Shown piece by piece: positions 26,853-35,026 of a stretch of DNA of 64,000 nt; position 1 is the first letter of the stretch, and each line of letters begins with the position of its first letter. Source of the stretch: Sphingobacteriales bacterium (GTDB lineage: Bacteria > Bacteroidota > Bacteroidia > Sphingobacteriales > Sphingobacteriaceae); NCBI GenBank assembly GCA_028288165.1, contig JAQBOG010000032.1, forward strand, positions 32,754 through 96,753, given 5' to 3'. The notes under the pieces were generated by a model. It worked only from the letters and a program-made list of their open reading frames with translations, was not told the origin of the DNA and made no database searches. The translations under genes and the position numbers were made by a program.

Positions 26853-26880
26853 GGTTACAATTTTGAATATAAAGTATTAA
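26853..26880 (+). promoter_or_regulatory. Candidate ECF-sigma promoter, site 3 (sigma gene itself)
   Basis: On the plus strand GGTTAC, 15 bases, GTATTAA, directly before the sigma gene's GTG at 26883. If used, it would give an almost leaderless mRNA or require a start further in; it implies autoregulation. Confidence 0.5.
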
Positions 26881-26882
26881 GA

Positions 26883-27452
26883 GTGAGCAAAGAGATAAAA
26901 AGTTCAGTTCCAACAGATAATGAGGTTATTCTTGGAATATTGAATGGGTCAAAGGATACGCTTAACAAATTATATACATCCTATTTCCCGATGATATTAC
27001 AAATGGTACTATCAAACAGTGGTGATGAAGATGATGCAAAAGATATTTTTCAGGAATCAGTTATTGTTCTATATAATAAAGTAAAAGTTGGAAACTTTGA
27101 ACTCCACAGTAAATTAAAAACGTTTATATATTCTGTTTGCTACCGGCTTTGGCTTAAACGATTAAAGTTTAAAGGGAAGAATACAAACAATGTTGAAGAA
27201 TTAGATAAGCTGGTAGCGGTTGAAAATGATTTAGAGCAACACGAAGAAAAAGATAAGCAGTTTAAACAGATGGAAAAGGCGCTTCAGTTTTTAGGAGAAC
27301 CTTGCAAAACCATTATTGAAGATTATTACATGAAAGACAGGTCCATGCAAGAGATCTGTGAAAAGTTTGGCTATACCAACTCGGATAATGCTAAAACTCA
27401 AAAATATAAATGCTTGCAACGTTTGAAGAAATTGTTTTTTCAAACAACATAA
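26883..27452 (+). CDS. ECF-type RNA polymerase sigma factor
   Basis: An alternative sigma factor of the sigma-70/ECF group. Region 2 is in LYTSYFPMILQMVLSNSGDE followed by DAKDIFQESVIVLYN, the polymerase core and -10 binding part; region 4 (CKTIIEDYYMKDRSMQEICE, then FGYTNSDNAKTQK) is the -35 reading helix-turn-helix. GTG at 26883 gives 189 residues; a TTG at 26850 is in frame but lies inside the -35-like motif GGTTAC and is less likely. The next gene, 11 bases on, encodes a membrane protein with an anti-sigma-like N-terminus. A shared upstream motif suggests it drives itself and two lipoprotein genes. Confidence 0.87.
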   Translation: MSKEIKSSVPTDNEVILGILNGSKDTLNKLYTSYFPMILQMVLSNSGDEDDAKDIFQESVIVLYNKVKVGNFELHSKLKTFIYSVCYRLWLKRLKFKGKNTNNVEELDKLVAVENDLEQHEEKDKQFKQMEKALQFLGEPCKTIIEDYYMKDRSMQEICEKFGYTNSDNAKTQKYKCLQRLKKLFFQTT

Positions 27453-27463
27453 AAAACGTGAAA

Positions 27464-28558
27464 ATGAAAAGTGAATTTGAGTTAATAAGTCAGATTGATG
27501 CTTATTTAAAAGGAGAATTAACTCCTGAAGAACATGCAAAGTTTGAAGTGTTACGGAAAGAAAATCAGGCGATTGATCATAAAGTGGTAGAACATCAAAA
27601 CTTTATAAGTCAATTAGCTGATTATAGTCAACGGAAAGAGTTGATGGCTAGCATGGAATCGATACATCAAACACTTGATGTTAAGAGTATGGTAGAAGAA
27701 TCGCTGCCCAATTCTGTAATAGTTAAACGGTTATGGAATAAATACAGAATTAATAGTGCTATTGCAGCTTCGATTGCTTTAATTACAGTTTTTGCAACAT
27801 TATTGTCTACTGGTTATTTCTCCAAATTAGATTCGTCAGACTATGAAAGTATGAGGAGAAAGATGGAGGTTTTGCAAAAATCACAAAATGCAATAATTAA
27901 TAATTTTTCGATCACTAAACATCCAAAAGGTCCAACAAGTCCAGCTCAGTTTGGCGGTACTGGATTTGCACTTACTCAGAACGGTTATCTAATTACTAAT
28001 TCGCACGTGATTAAAGGGGCAGATTCAATTTATGTTCAGAACTCGGTTGGTGACTCATATAAAGTGAAGGTGATATACGAAGATCCTAAATATGACATTG
28101 CGATTCTGCGTATTGTAGATCCTGGTTTTACTTCTTTAGGCAGTTTACCTTATACATTCAAAAAAACGGGTGCTGATTTAGGCGAAGATGTTTATACTTT
28201 AGGTTTCCCTCGTGATGAACAAGTGTTGAATAAAGGTTACGTAAGCTCGTTGACTGGTTATAAAGGCGATACGGTAGCTTACCAAGTGGACATCCCGGTA
28301 AACTTTGGTAATAGTGGTGGTCCGTTATTGGATAATAAGGGAAATGTTGTGGGTATAATTAATGCTAAGCAAAAGAGAGCCGATGGTGCTTCATTTGCAG
28401 TAAAATCGAAATATTTATTGAAGGCACTTGATTCTATTCCTGAAGATTCTTTAGAAGCAAAATTAGTTTTGAATACCAAAAATTCTCTAAGAGGGTTAAG
28501 CCGAACAGATCAGCTAAAGAAGATACAAGACTACGTTTTTATGGTTAAAGTATATTAA
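27464..28558 (+). CDS. Membrane protein: anti-sigma-like N-terminus fused to a trypsin-like (S1C) protease
   Basis: The 364-residue protein has three parts. Residues 1-95 are soluble and begin ISQIDAYLKGELTPEEHAKF, like the cytoplasmic domains of Bacteroidota anti-sigma factors. Residues 98-117 form a single transmembrane helix. Residues 155-330 are a DegP/HtrA-type protease with the full triad H181 (TNSHV), D211 (YDIAIL) and S284 (GNSGGPLL), placed in the periplasm; there is no PDZ domain. It follows the sigma factor gene by 11 bases. The likely role, by inference, is sensing envelope stress and controlling the sigma factor. The ATG at 27464 is chosen because upstream codons belong to the sigma gene's end. 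Confidence 0.82.
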   Translation: MKSEFELISQIDAYLKGELTPEEHAKFEVLRKENQAIDHKVVEHQNFISQLADYSQRKELMASMESIHQTLDVKSMVEESLPNSVIVKRLWNKYRINSAIAASIALITVFATLLSTGYFSKLDSSDYESMRRKMEVLQKSQNAIINNFSITKHPKGPTSPAQFGGTGFALTQNGYLITNSHVIKGADSIYVQNSVGDSYKVKVIYEDPKYDIAILRIVDPGFTSLGSLPYTFKKTGADLGEDVYTLGFPRDEQVLNKGYVSSLTGYKGDTVAYQVDIPVNFGNSGGPLLDNKGNVVGIINAKQKRADGASFAVKSKYLLKALDSIPEDSLEAKLVLNTKNSLRGLSRTDQLKKIQDYVFMVKVY

Positions 28559-28580
28559 TCATCTAAACAAACAGTATAAA

Positions 28581-28608
28581 TAAAGCCTCGGGTTATCGGG
28601 GCTTTTTT
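28581..28608. terminator. Terminator between the protease and nuoD genes
   Basis: AAAGCCTCG pairs with CGGGGCTTT (one G-U pair) around a six-base loop and is followed by T residues. It serves the plus-strand protease and may also stop the minus-strand nuo transcript. Confidence 0.7.
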
Positions 28609-28609
28609 A

Positions 28610-29791
28610 TTATCTATCTAATTCTCCAAGAACAATATCGATTGAGCCGAGTATTGCGATCAAATCTGCAATTAAAACTCCTTTTGAAATTTCCGGTAAT
28701 ACTGATAAGTTATTGAAACTTGGCGCTCTGGCTTTCACTCGTTTGGGTATTTCTGTTTTTCCATCAGCAATAAAATAAAAGCCGAGTTCGCCTTTAGGGT
28801 TTTCAGCTCTTATATAAAAATCCTGAGCTTTAGGTATAATCTTCTTTGGAAGCTTTGCTCTAGGGTCGAAATCTGGAGTACGCTTTAATTCTTTTTGCAG
28901 TCGTTCAAGGCATTGCTCAATAATTCTGATTGATTCAACAATCTCATCAACTCTTACCTTATACCTATCCCAGCAATCACCAAGTTTGCCCATTTCGCCC
29001 TTACCTACCGGGATATCAAATTCAATCTCCGGGTAAACAGAATATTCATCAACGCGTCGTAAATCCCATTTTAAACCAGATCCTCGAAGCATGGGGCCGG
29101 AACAACCATAACTAATAGCTACATCCATCGGTAAAACACCAATGTTTGCAGTACGTGAAATAAATATCTGATTGTTCGTTAACAACTCATTTAGCTCCTT
29201 AAGTTTCGGCTTAAAGTAATCGACAAATTCTTTGCAACGCTCTTCAAATCCAACTGGTAAATCATAAAATAGTCCACCAATCCAAATATAATTATAAAGC
29301 ATTCTTGATCCAGAAGCCCATTCAAGCATATTCATGATATGCTCTCTATCCCGGAAGCACCAAAGAAAAGGAGTAAAGGCACCTATATCTATTCCGTATG
29401 TTCCGATTGCGATTAAATGCGAGGCTATTCTATTAAGTTCACAGACTAAAACTCGAATGTATTCTATTCTTTTTGGGATCTCTTTATCGATGCCCAACAT
29501 TCGTTCAACTCCCATTACGAATGCATGAGAGTTGTTCATAGAACCTAGATAATCAAGTCGATCTGTGAATGGTATGGTTTGCTGATATGTCAGATTCTCA
29601 GCATGCTTATCAAAACAACGATGGAGATAACCAACATGGGGGATTACTTCTTTAACAATCTCACCATCGGTAATTAACTCTAACCTTAACACGCCATGAG
29701 TGGAGGGGTGTTGTGGTCCCATATTTATTATCATCTCTTCTGGCTGAAGAGATGCCATTCGTATTCTATAATTTGCTAATGCCTCGTTCAT
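28610..29791 (-). CDS. nuoD: NADH-quinone oxidoreductase subunit D
   Basis: NuoD (49-kDa subunit) lies in the peripheral arm of complex I and forms part of the quinone-binding pocket. The 393-residue protein opens with [20 protein letters not shown], whose histidines line the quinone site, and contains [16 protein letters not shown], then later the conserved GPMLRGSG and [10 protein letters not shown] segments. It is separate from NuoC, not the fused NuoCD. It is the last complex I gene here; nuoE onward is not downstream, since the plus-strand protease gene follows. A 157-bp spacer with short repeats separates it from nuoC. Confidence 0.95.
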   Translation of the reverse strand: MNEALANYRIRMASLQPEEMIINMGPQHPSTHGVLRLELITDGEIVKEVIPHVGYLHRCFDKHAENLTYQQTIPFTDRLDYLGSMNNSHAFVMGVERMLGIDKEIPKRIEYIRVLVCELNRIASHLIAIGTYGIDIGAFTPFLWCFRDREHIMNMLEWASGSRMLYNYIWIGGLFYDLPVGFEERCKEFVDYFKPKLKELNELLTNNQIFISRTANIGVLPMDVAISYGCSGPMLRGSGLKWDLRRVDEYSVYPEIEFDIPVGKGEMGKLGDCWDRYKVRVDEIVESIRIIEQCLERLQKELKRTPDFDPRAKLPKKIIPKAQDFYIRAENPKGELGFYFIADGKTEIPKRVKARAPSFNNLSVLPEISKGVLIADLIAILGSIDIVLGELDR

Positions 29792-29799
29792 TTTTGAGT

Positions 29800-29835
29800 A
29801 TTGAGATATGAGATATAAGTACTGAGACTATAGCA
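29800..29835. repeat. Short ATATCTCA-type degenerate repeat
   Basis: Words such as GAGTATTGAGATATGAGATA (complement of the TCTCATATCTCA type) occupy the nuoC-nuoD spacer. The same kind of sequence is seen at 3.6, 48.2 and 48.9-49.0 kb. Confidence 0.5.
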
Positions 29836-29948
29836 TACTTTTAAAAAGGTATGAGTATTAAGGTGGAATATGGGGGTTTTAACATGCTATTTACAAAGAT
29901 ATGGTGTATGCCATATAAATATTGGGATATTGCATTCAAAATTATTCG

Positions 29949-30446
29949 TTAATCAATTTTAATTCCTTTATAATACTCAGCAGTTTTATAATCTTTCCTT
30001 AACGGGAAGCCCTCCCAATCGTCTGGCAAGAGAATCCTTCGGAGATCTGGGTGATTTTCAAAAAAGATGCCTACTAAGTCATATGCTTCGCGTTCGTGCC
30101 AATCTGCAGTACGCCAAACATGCGAGACACTTGGAAAAGAAGGAAGGGTATTTTCGTCTCGATTGTTTGCTGTGAAAACTTTTAAGGTGAGTTGCGTTTT
30201 GTAAGGAATAGAACTTAAGTGATAAACAGCCCCAAATTTATTTTCATCAATACCGTAGTCAACACCTGAAATTGAGGATAAAAAATCAAAATAAGTGTTT
30301 TCATTATCACGAAGTTCAAGGCAAACTTCTGCAATTCTTTCTTGATCAATGATTAATGCCGGCTGCAAACCACTGTTTTCTTCGCCTTGAATTATTTCTA
30401 ATCCAAACTTATTAATGAGTAATTCCTTAATTTCAATAAATGTCAT
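29949..30446 (-). CDS. nuoC: NADH-quinone oxidoreductase subunit C
   Basis: NuoC (30-kDa subunit) is a structural part of the complex I peripheral arm next to NuoD. The 165-residue protein carries the family signature WHEREAYDLVGIFFENHPDL followed by RRILLPDDWEGFPLRKDY. No cofactor is bound by this subunit. It follows pdxH after 11 bases, so the two are probably one transcript from the promoter at 31.13 kb, an unusual pairing of a respiratory subunit with vitamin B6 metabolism. Confidence 0.94.
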   Translation of the reverse strand: MTFIEIKELLINKFGLEIIQGEENSGLQPALIIDQERIAEVCLELRDNENTYFDFLSSISGVDYGIDENKFGAVYHLSSIPYKTQLTLKVFTANNRDENTLPSFPSVSHVWRTADWHEREAYDLVGIFFENHPDLRRILLPDDWEGFPLRKDYKTAEYYKGIKID

Positions 30447-30457
30447 ATTGTGATTAT

Positions 30458-31111
30458 TTAAGGCGCTAAACGTACAATTTTCCAGCTATTTTTATCAGCC
30501 TTTTTGTAAACTATACGATCGTGTAACCTGCTACGGCGACCCTGCCAGAATTCGATCACTTGAGGTTTAACAACGTAACCACCCCAGTTTGCTGGTTTAG
30601 GAACATCTTTGTCTTCATAATATGTTTCTAACTCTGCCCATTTTTTTTCTAGTTCAGTTCTGTTTTCCAAAACCTGACTTTGAGGAGAAACAATAGCACT
30701 AATTTGGCTTCCTTTTGGGCGAGTTTTAAAATACTTTTCCGAATCTTCTTTGCTTAGTTTCTCAACAGTGCCTTCAATTCTTATTTGTCGCTCTAACTCC
30801 GGCCAATAAAATACCAGTGCTACAACAGGGTTTTTAGCAATCTCTTTGCCCTTAGCACTTAAGTAATTGGTATAAAACGAAAACCCTTTATCACTAAAAC
30901 CCTTTAATAAAACAATACGGGCAGATGGTTTTCTATCTATGCTAGTTGTTGCCAAAGTCATTGCATTTGGCTCATATAATTGAGCTTTTAACGCATCATT
31001 GAACCACTTTTCAAATTGATTCATCGGATAGGTTGCCACATCTTTTTCAGATAATGTAGCCAAACGATAATCCTGACGCAAATTTTCTATTACTTCTTTT
31101 TCTATTGCCAT
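30458..31111 (-). CDS. pdxH: Pyridoxamine 5'-phosphate oxidase
   Basis: PdxH is the FMN-dependent enzyme that oxidises pyridoxine or pyridoxamine 5'-phosphate to pyridoxal 5'-phosphate. The 217-residue length is typical. Conserved parts include AMTLATTSIDRKPSARIVLLKGF near residue 60 (FMN phosphate contacts), GFSFYTNYLSAKGKE, and the C-terminal signature EFWQGRRSRLHDRIVY followed by KIVRLAP. It is followed closely by nuoC, and a well-formed promoter precedes it with a leader of about 12 bases. Confidence 0.96.
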   Translation of the reverse strand: MAIEKEVIENLRQDYRLATLSEKDVATYPMNQFEKWFNDALKAQLYEPNAMTLATTSIDRKPSARIVLLKGFSDKGFSFYTNYLSAKGKEIAKNPVVALVFYWPELERQIRIEGTVEKLSKEDSEKYFKTRPKGSQISAIVSPQSQVLENRTELEKKWAELETYYEDKDVPKPANWGGYVVKPQVIEFWQGRRSRLHDRIVYKKADKNSWKIVRLAP

Positions 31112-31127
31112 GTTACTTTTTCTGGTA

Positions 31128-31158
31128 CAAACTTACAATTGGAATGTGGATTGCACAA
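31128..31158 (-). promoter_or_regulatory. Promoter for pdxH-nuoC-nuoD
   Basis: On the minus strand TTG (31156-31158), 20 bases, TAAGTTTG (31128-31135). This fits the Bacteroidota consensus exactly. The pdxH ATG lies 17 bases beyond. Confidence 0.7.
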
Positions 31159-31235
31159 AATTCATTTTAATCAATTAATTACATTCAATAAATCCACGAG
31201 TCATATATATTCGTTTATATTATTAAATAGCAGTT

Positions 31236-31799
31236 ATGATCAATCATGCTAAACCCAAAAGAGGAAGTTTATTACTGTCTGAGCCTTTTATGCTCGATCC
31301 GAATTTTAAGCGTTCAGTTGTTTTACTTACAGAACATACCGTTGAAGGTTCTATTGGTTACGTATTAAACCATAAGAGTAACATGGTTCTTAAAGATCTA
31401 ATACCTGAATGTGAAAACGCTGATAATGTCATTTTTATTGGGGGGCCTGTAGCTAATAATACACTTCATTTCATTCACAGATGCTATAATCGTATGAATA
31501 GCGGCAGTGAAATTGGTGAGGGGATTTATTGGGGAGGCAATTTTGAGACGCTGAAGATCCTGCTTAATAATAATGACATTCATCCTGATGAGATCAAGTT
31601 TTTTGTGGGTTACTCCGGTTGGGGGGCTGATCAGCTTAAATCTGAGATGGAAGAGAATTCCTGGTTAGTTGCTAATAAACATAGCTCAGAACTTCCTTTT
31701 CTAGATGACGAAGAAAATTTATGGAAAGAGGTGTTAAGGAGTCTGGGCCCCAAATATGCACATGTGGCTAATTTCCCCGAAAATCCTCTCTGGAATTAA
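31236..31799 (+). CDS. YqgE/AlgH family protein
   Basis: A 187-residue protein of the YqgE/AlgH family (UPF0301), cytoplasmic and of unsettled function; in Pseudomonas AlgH affects alginate gene expression. Family landmarks are GSLLLSEPFMLDPNFKRSVV at the start, GSIGYVLNH, FIGGPV, and FFVGYSGWGADQLKSEM. The gene runs against its neighbours and is the only plus-strand gene inside the complex I/purine cluster. Confidence 0.92.
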   Translation: MINHAKPKRGSLLLSEPFMLDPNFKRSVVLLTEHTVEGSIGYVLNHKSNMVLKDLIPECENADNVIFIGGPVANNTLHFIHRCYNRMNSGSEIGEGIYWGGNFETLKILLNNNDIHPDEIKFFVGYSGWGADQLKSEMEENSWLVANKHSSELPFLDDEENLWKEVLRSLGPKYAHVANFPENPLWN

Positions 31800-31892
31800 G
31801 TTTTAAGTCCAGAGCCGATAGCCCATAGTTTCTAATGGAGATTTAATGATTTTGTACTTTTAGCTTTATACTTTCAGCTTTATACCTTCTAC

Positions 31893-32393
31893 TCAAGATT
31901 CCATCTCTTTGGCACTTTCTTCGACTTTATTTCTAAGGGTGATTTTATAATCAATTAATCGTTGGCTTAAATTATCATCTGAGGTTCCAAGGATTTGAGC
32001 GGCTAATAATCCGGCATTTTTTGCAGCATTCAATGCAACAGTTGCTACAGGAATCCCGTTAGGCATTTGTAAAATTGATAATATAGAATCCCAACCATCA
32101 ATAGAGTTTGAAGATTTTACTGGGACGCCAATTACTGGAATGTGTGTAATTGATGCAACCATGCCTGGTAAATGCGCAGCACCACCAGCACCTGCAATAA
32201 TAACCTTTAATCCTCTGCTAGCAGCTGTTTTAGCATATTCAAACATACGTTCAGGTGTGCGATGAGCTGACACTACAGTCATTTCAAATTCAACTTGTAA
32301 TTCTTTTAATATATCAGCTGCATCCTGCATAATGTTCAAGTCAGACTTACTTCCCATTATGATTCCAACTTTAATGCTTTTATTTACGGTCAT
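31893..32393 (-). CDS. purE: N5-carboxyaminoimidazole ribonucleotide mutase
   Basis: PurE converts N5-CAIR to CAIR in purine synthesis. The 166-residue protein has the class I signatures [14 protein letters not shown] and SAHRTPERM (with the catalytic histidine) and [15 protein letters not shown]. It starts five bases after the purK stop, so PurK's unstable product can pass on to a co-expressed enzyme. A repeat fragment follows it downstream at about 31.81-31.84 kb. Confidence 0.95.
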   Translation of the reverse strand: MTVNKSIKVGIIMGSKSDLNIMQDAADILKELQVEFEMTVVSAHRTPERMFEYAKTAASRGLKVIIAGAGGAAHLPGMVASITHIPVIGVPVKSSNSIDGWDSILSILQMPNGIPVATVALNAAKNAGLLAAQILGTSDDNLSQRLIDYKITLRNKVEESAKEMES

Positions 32394-32398
32394 CTTAG

Positions 32399-33538
32399 TT
32401 ATACTTTAACTTTAAGTGTTTGTTGAACAAATCTGGCTTTTTCTATTGCCTTTTCACGATCACTATCAATTATTGTCACATGCCCCATTTTTCGAAAAGG
32501 CTTGGTAAATTTTTTCCCATATAGATGTACATAAACGCCATCGAGTTTTAAAATATCGTTTAAACCTTCATAGTCTGCTAAACCCTCGTAACCCTTCTCC
32601 CCTAATAGATTAACCATAATAGCATTGCTAATTGATCGGGTATCGCCTAAAGGCAGATTGAAGATTGCTCTTAGATGTTGGCCATATTGTGACGTGTAGT
32701 TGCCTTCGATCGTTTGGTGACCACTATTATGCGGACGTGGAGCAATTTCGTTGATCAGTATTTCGCCTTCTTTGGTCAGGAACATTTCTACAGCCAGGAT
32801 GCCTACAATTTTTAAGCTTTCGGCTATTCTTCTGGCTAGTTGATCAGCACGTTCTAATACCTTAAAACTATAAGAAGAAGGAGATATTAAAAACTCCACT
32901 AGATTAGCGTCCGGATTAAAGTCCATCTCCACACATGGAAAGGTCTTAATTTCTCCATCTACATTTCGGGCAACGATCACTGCAATTTCCTTCTCAAAGT
33001 CTATACATTCTTCAAGTATGCTAGGAGCATCGAAAGCGTCAATTAGATCAGCTTCAGAATTAACTTTGAAAACACCTTTCCCGTCATATCCATCTTTACG
33101 AAGTTTTTGAATATAAGGAAAGTGTGCATCTGCTTGTCTCAATCCTTCACGTGATGAGATCATTTGAAAGGCAGCAGTGGGAATGTCATTCTCCTTAAAG
33201 AACTGCTTTTGCAAGCCTTTATCTTGGATTAGTCGGATTACCCGTGATTGAGGATATACTAAAACACCTTCTTTTTCTAGCTGTTCAAGCGCATCAACAT
33301 TTACTTTTTCTATTTCTATAGTAAGTAAATCAGTTTGCTTTCCGAAATTGTAAACAGTTTCGTAATCAGTTAAAGAACCAACAATAAAAAGGTCTGTTAT
33401 ATTTTTACAAGGTGCATTCTTATCAGGATCTAAAACCTTGGTGCTTACATTAAAATTTATAGCTTCCTGAATCAGCATACGGCCTAATTGTCCGCCACCC
33501 AAGATACCTAAACGCAAATCGCTGTAAAAAGCTTTCAT
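32399..33538 (-). CDS. purK: N5-carboxyaminoimidazole ribonucleotide synthase
   Basis: PurK is an ATP-grasp enzyme that carboxylates AIR with bicarbonate and ATP to form N5-CAIR. The 379-residue protein opens with [19 protein letters not shown], has the ATP-grasp core ([32 protein letters not shown]) and the conserved [18 protein letters not shown] active-site block. It is followed by purE. Upstream, 186 bp of fold-back repeat separate it from nuoB, so it probably has its own promoter. Confidence 0.95.
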   Translation of the reverse strand: MKAFYSDLRLGILGGGQLGRMLIQEAINFNVSTKVLDPDKNAPCKNITDLFIVGSLTDYETVYNFGKQTDLLTIEIEKVNVDALEQLEKEGVLVYPQSRVIRLIQDKGLQKQFFKENDIPTAAFQMISSREGLRQADAHFPYIQKLRKDGYDGKGVFKVNSEADLIDAFDAPSILEECIDFEKEIAVIVARNVDGEIKTFPCVEMDFNPDANLVEFLISPSSYSFKVLERADQLARRIAESLKIVGILAVEMFLTKEGEILINEIAPRPHNSGHQTIEGNYTSQYGQHLRAIFNLPLGDTRSISNAIMVNLLGEKGYEGLADYEGLNDILKLDGVYVHLYGKKFTKPFRKMGHVTIIDSDREKAIEKARFVQQTLKVKV

Positions 33539-33582
33539 ATAGTTTGCAAGTTTAGTGGAAAATTAGTCATTATTCAAATGGT

Positions 33583-33718
33583 TCTTAGTCCATAGCCGAT
33601 AGTCCATGGTTGATAGTAGATAGTTTATAGTAGATAGTTGATGGACGATAGTGCATCGTTGTTAGCAAATGGTCGAAGCTTTCCAGCCAATAGACTATCG
33701 ACGATGGTCTATGGACTC
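33583..33718. repeat. TAGTCCATAG-type degenerate repeat block with inverted ends
   Basis: The block begins TTAGTCCATAGCCGATAGTC and ends GACGATGGTCTATGGACT, so its two ends are imperfect inverted copies; the middle is made of GATAGTAGATAGTTTATAG-like words. The same words occur after corA (3.5 kb) and after yqgE (31.8 kb). It lies between nuoB and purK. Confidence 0.7.
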
Positions 33719-33724
33719 CTTCCT

Positions 33725-34207
33725 TTAACTCCTTAATATACTTTCGTTTTGGATTTTTTTCTGGAGTTCTAATATTCCACCGATAAGGGCTTCTGGACGA
33801 GGAGGGCATCCCTGAACATAAATATCTACCGGAATAATACGATCAACACCTTTAACCACATGATAACCATGTTGCCAATACGGACCACCACAATTAGAAC
33901 ATGAACCCATTGATATTACATAACGAGGTTCAGGCATCTGTTCATATAATCTTTTTATCCTTTCGGCCATTTTAAAAGTAACAGTTCCGGCAATAATAAT
34001 TACATCAGATTGGCGAGGCGAAGGGCGTGGAAAAACACCAAAGCGATCAAGATCATAAGTAGAAGCCATTGACCCCATCATTTCTATTGCACAGCAAGCA
34101 ATACCGAAGCTCATCGGCCACAAAGATGATAAACGTGCCCAATTTAGAAGGTCATCCATTTTGGTAACTAACACACCACCATTCTCAAGTTGTTTTTCTA
34201 AGCTCAT
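33725..34207 (-). CDS. nuoB: NADH-quinone oxidoreductase subunit B
   Basis: NuoB binds the terminal [4Fe-4S] cluster N2 that hands electrons to quinone. The 160-residue protein carries the cluster cysteines: the tandem pair C38-C39 in [13 protein letters not shown], one in [13 protein letters not shown], and one in [11 protein letters not shown]. Its start overlaps the nuoA stop by four bases (ATGA), showing translational coupling. The operon then breaks: purK rather than nuoC follows. Confidence 0.96.
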   Translation of the reverse strand: MSLEKQLENGGVLVTKMDDLLNWARLSSLWPMSFGIACCAIEMMGSMASTYDLDRFGVFPRPSPRQSDVIIIAGTVTFKMAERIKRLYEQMPEPRYVISMGSCSNCGGPYWQHGYHVVKGVDRIIPVDIYVQGCPPRPEALIGGILELQKKIQNESILRS

Positions 34208-34794
34208 TCAGATGTTTTTTTAAAGTTTGCTTTAAACATTGGCTTTTGGGGAAAACTTTTAACAGGTTGTGGTTGAGTATTAAGTTCTTCTGATAAACCA
34301 TGAGTAAAGTTTTTTACTACATATATTTCAGAATTGATTTTGTCATAAAGCTGATGCGGAATTTTGCTTGGAGCAACAGGAGGAATATTTATTGGCTTCA
34401 ACCAATTTAAATCCCCTTTTTTCCAAACATAGATAAGACCTATTAATAAAATTCCAATAAAAATGAACATTTCAATTAAAGTAAGCCATCCCCAACGTGA
34501 ATCTGCAGCAATTAGTGTTTTATCACCGAAAACGGTGGCCCATGGGAAGATGAATACCATTTCGACATCAAACAATAAAAACACCAGCGCAATTATATAA
34601 AAACGACTGTTAAACTGGATCCAGGAATTTCCGGTAGGTTTTTCTCCGCATTCGTAAGAAGATAGTTTCTCTGGATTCGGTTTTTTTAATGCAACCAAAC
34701 TGGCTAAAAAGAAAGTAAAACCGACAAAAAGAACTCCCATAACAAGGTATAAAAATACCTTGCCGAATTCTGTTATCTGTGAAACTTGTTCCAT
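34204..34794 (-). CDS. nuoA: NADH-quinone oxidoreductase subunit A, with long C-terminal tail
   Basis: NuoA is a three-helix membrane subunit at the junction of the complex I arms. Helices are at about residues 10-35, 67-90 and 103-125. The quinone-side loop [21 protein letters not shown] with its cysteine and the conserved [15 protein letters not shown] helix are clear. At 196 residues it is much longer than the roughly 120-150 of the usual protein: a hydrophilic tail of some 65 residues follows the last helix. Such tails occur in Bacteroidota, with unknown purpose. A well-placed promoter lies directly upstream. Confidence 0.93.
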   Translation of the reverse strand: MEQVSQITEFGKVFLYLVMGVLFVGFTFFLASLVALKKPNPEKLSSYECGEKPTGNSWIQFNSRFYIIALVFLLFDVEMVFIFPWATVFGDKTLIAADSRWGWLTLIEMFIFIGILLIGLIYVWKKGDLNWLKPINIPPVAPSKIPHQLYDKINSEIYVVKNFTHGLSEELNTQPQPVKSFPQKPMFKANFKKTSE

Positions 34795-34798
34795 CCTG

Positions 34799-34828
34799 CA
34801 AAGGTAATTTTTACAAATGGTGTAACAA
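34799..34828 (-). promoter_or_regulatory. Promoter of nuoAB, almost leaderless
   Basis: On the minus strand TTG (34826-34828), 19 bases, TACCTTTG (34799-34806). The nuoA ATG follows the -7 box by only four bases, so the transcript would begin at or next to the start codon. Confidence 0.65.
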
Positions 34829-35026
34829 TGCTAATCATTGATTAAACTTTCTTTTTAATGTAAATAATACTTATTAATGATTTGGTCTTCATGTTCCCTG
34901 ATTTTTGTGGGCTTTTTATGAAGAAAGAATTGAGTTAATGTGGATAAGGTTTTTTTGAATTCCCAGAAGTTAGCTTCAAATTTGCATTCTTAAATAAAAT
35001 TCTAAGTTTCACATCATCAGGTATTA

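Noticed and set aside
26850..26882. TTG start 11 codons upstream for the ECF sigma factor
   Set aside because: The codons overlap the GGTTAC-N15-GTATTAA promoter-like motif, so they are unlikely to be in the mRNA.
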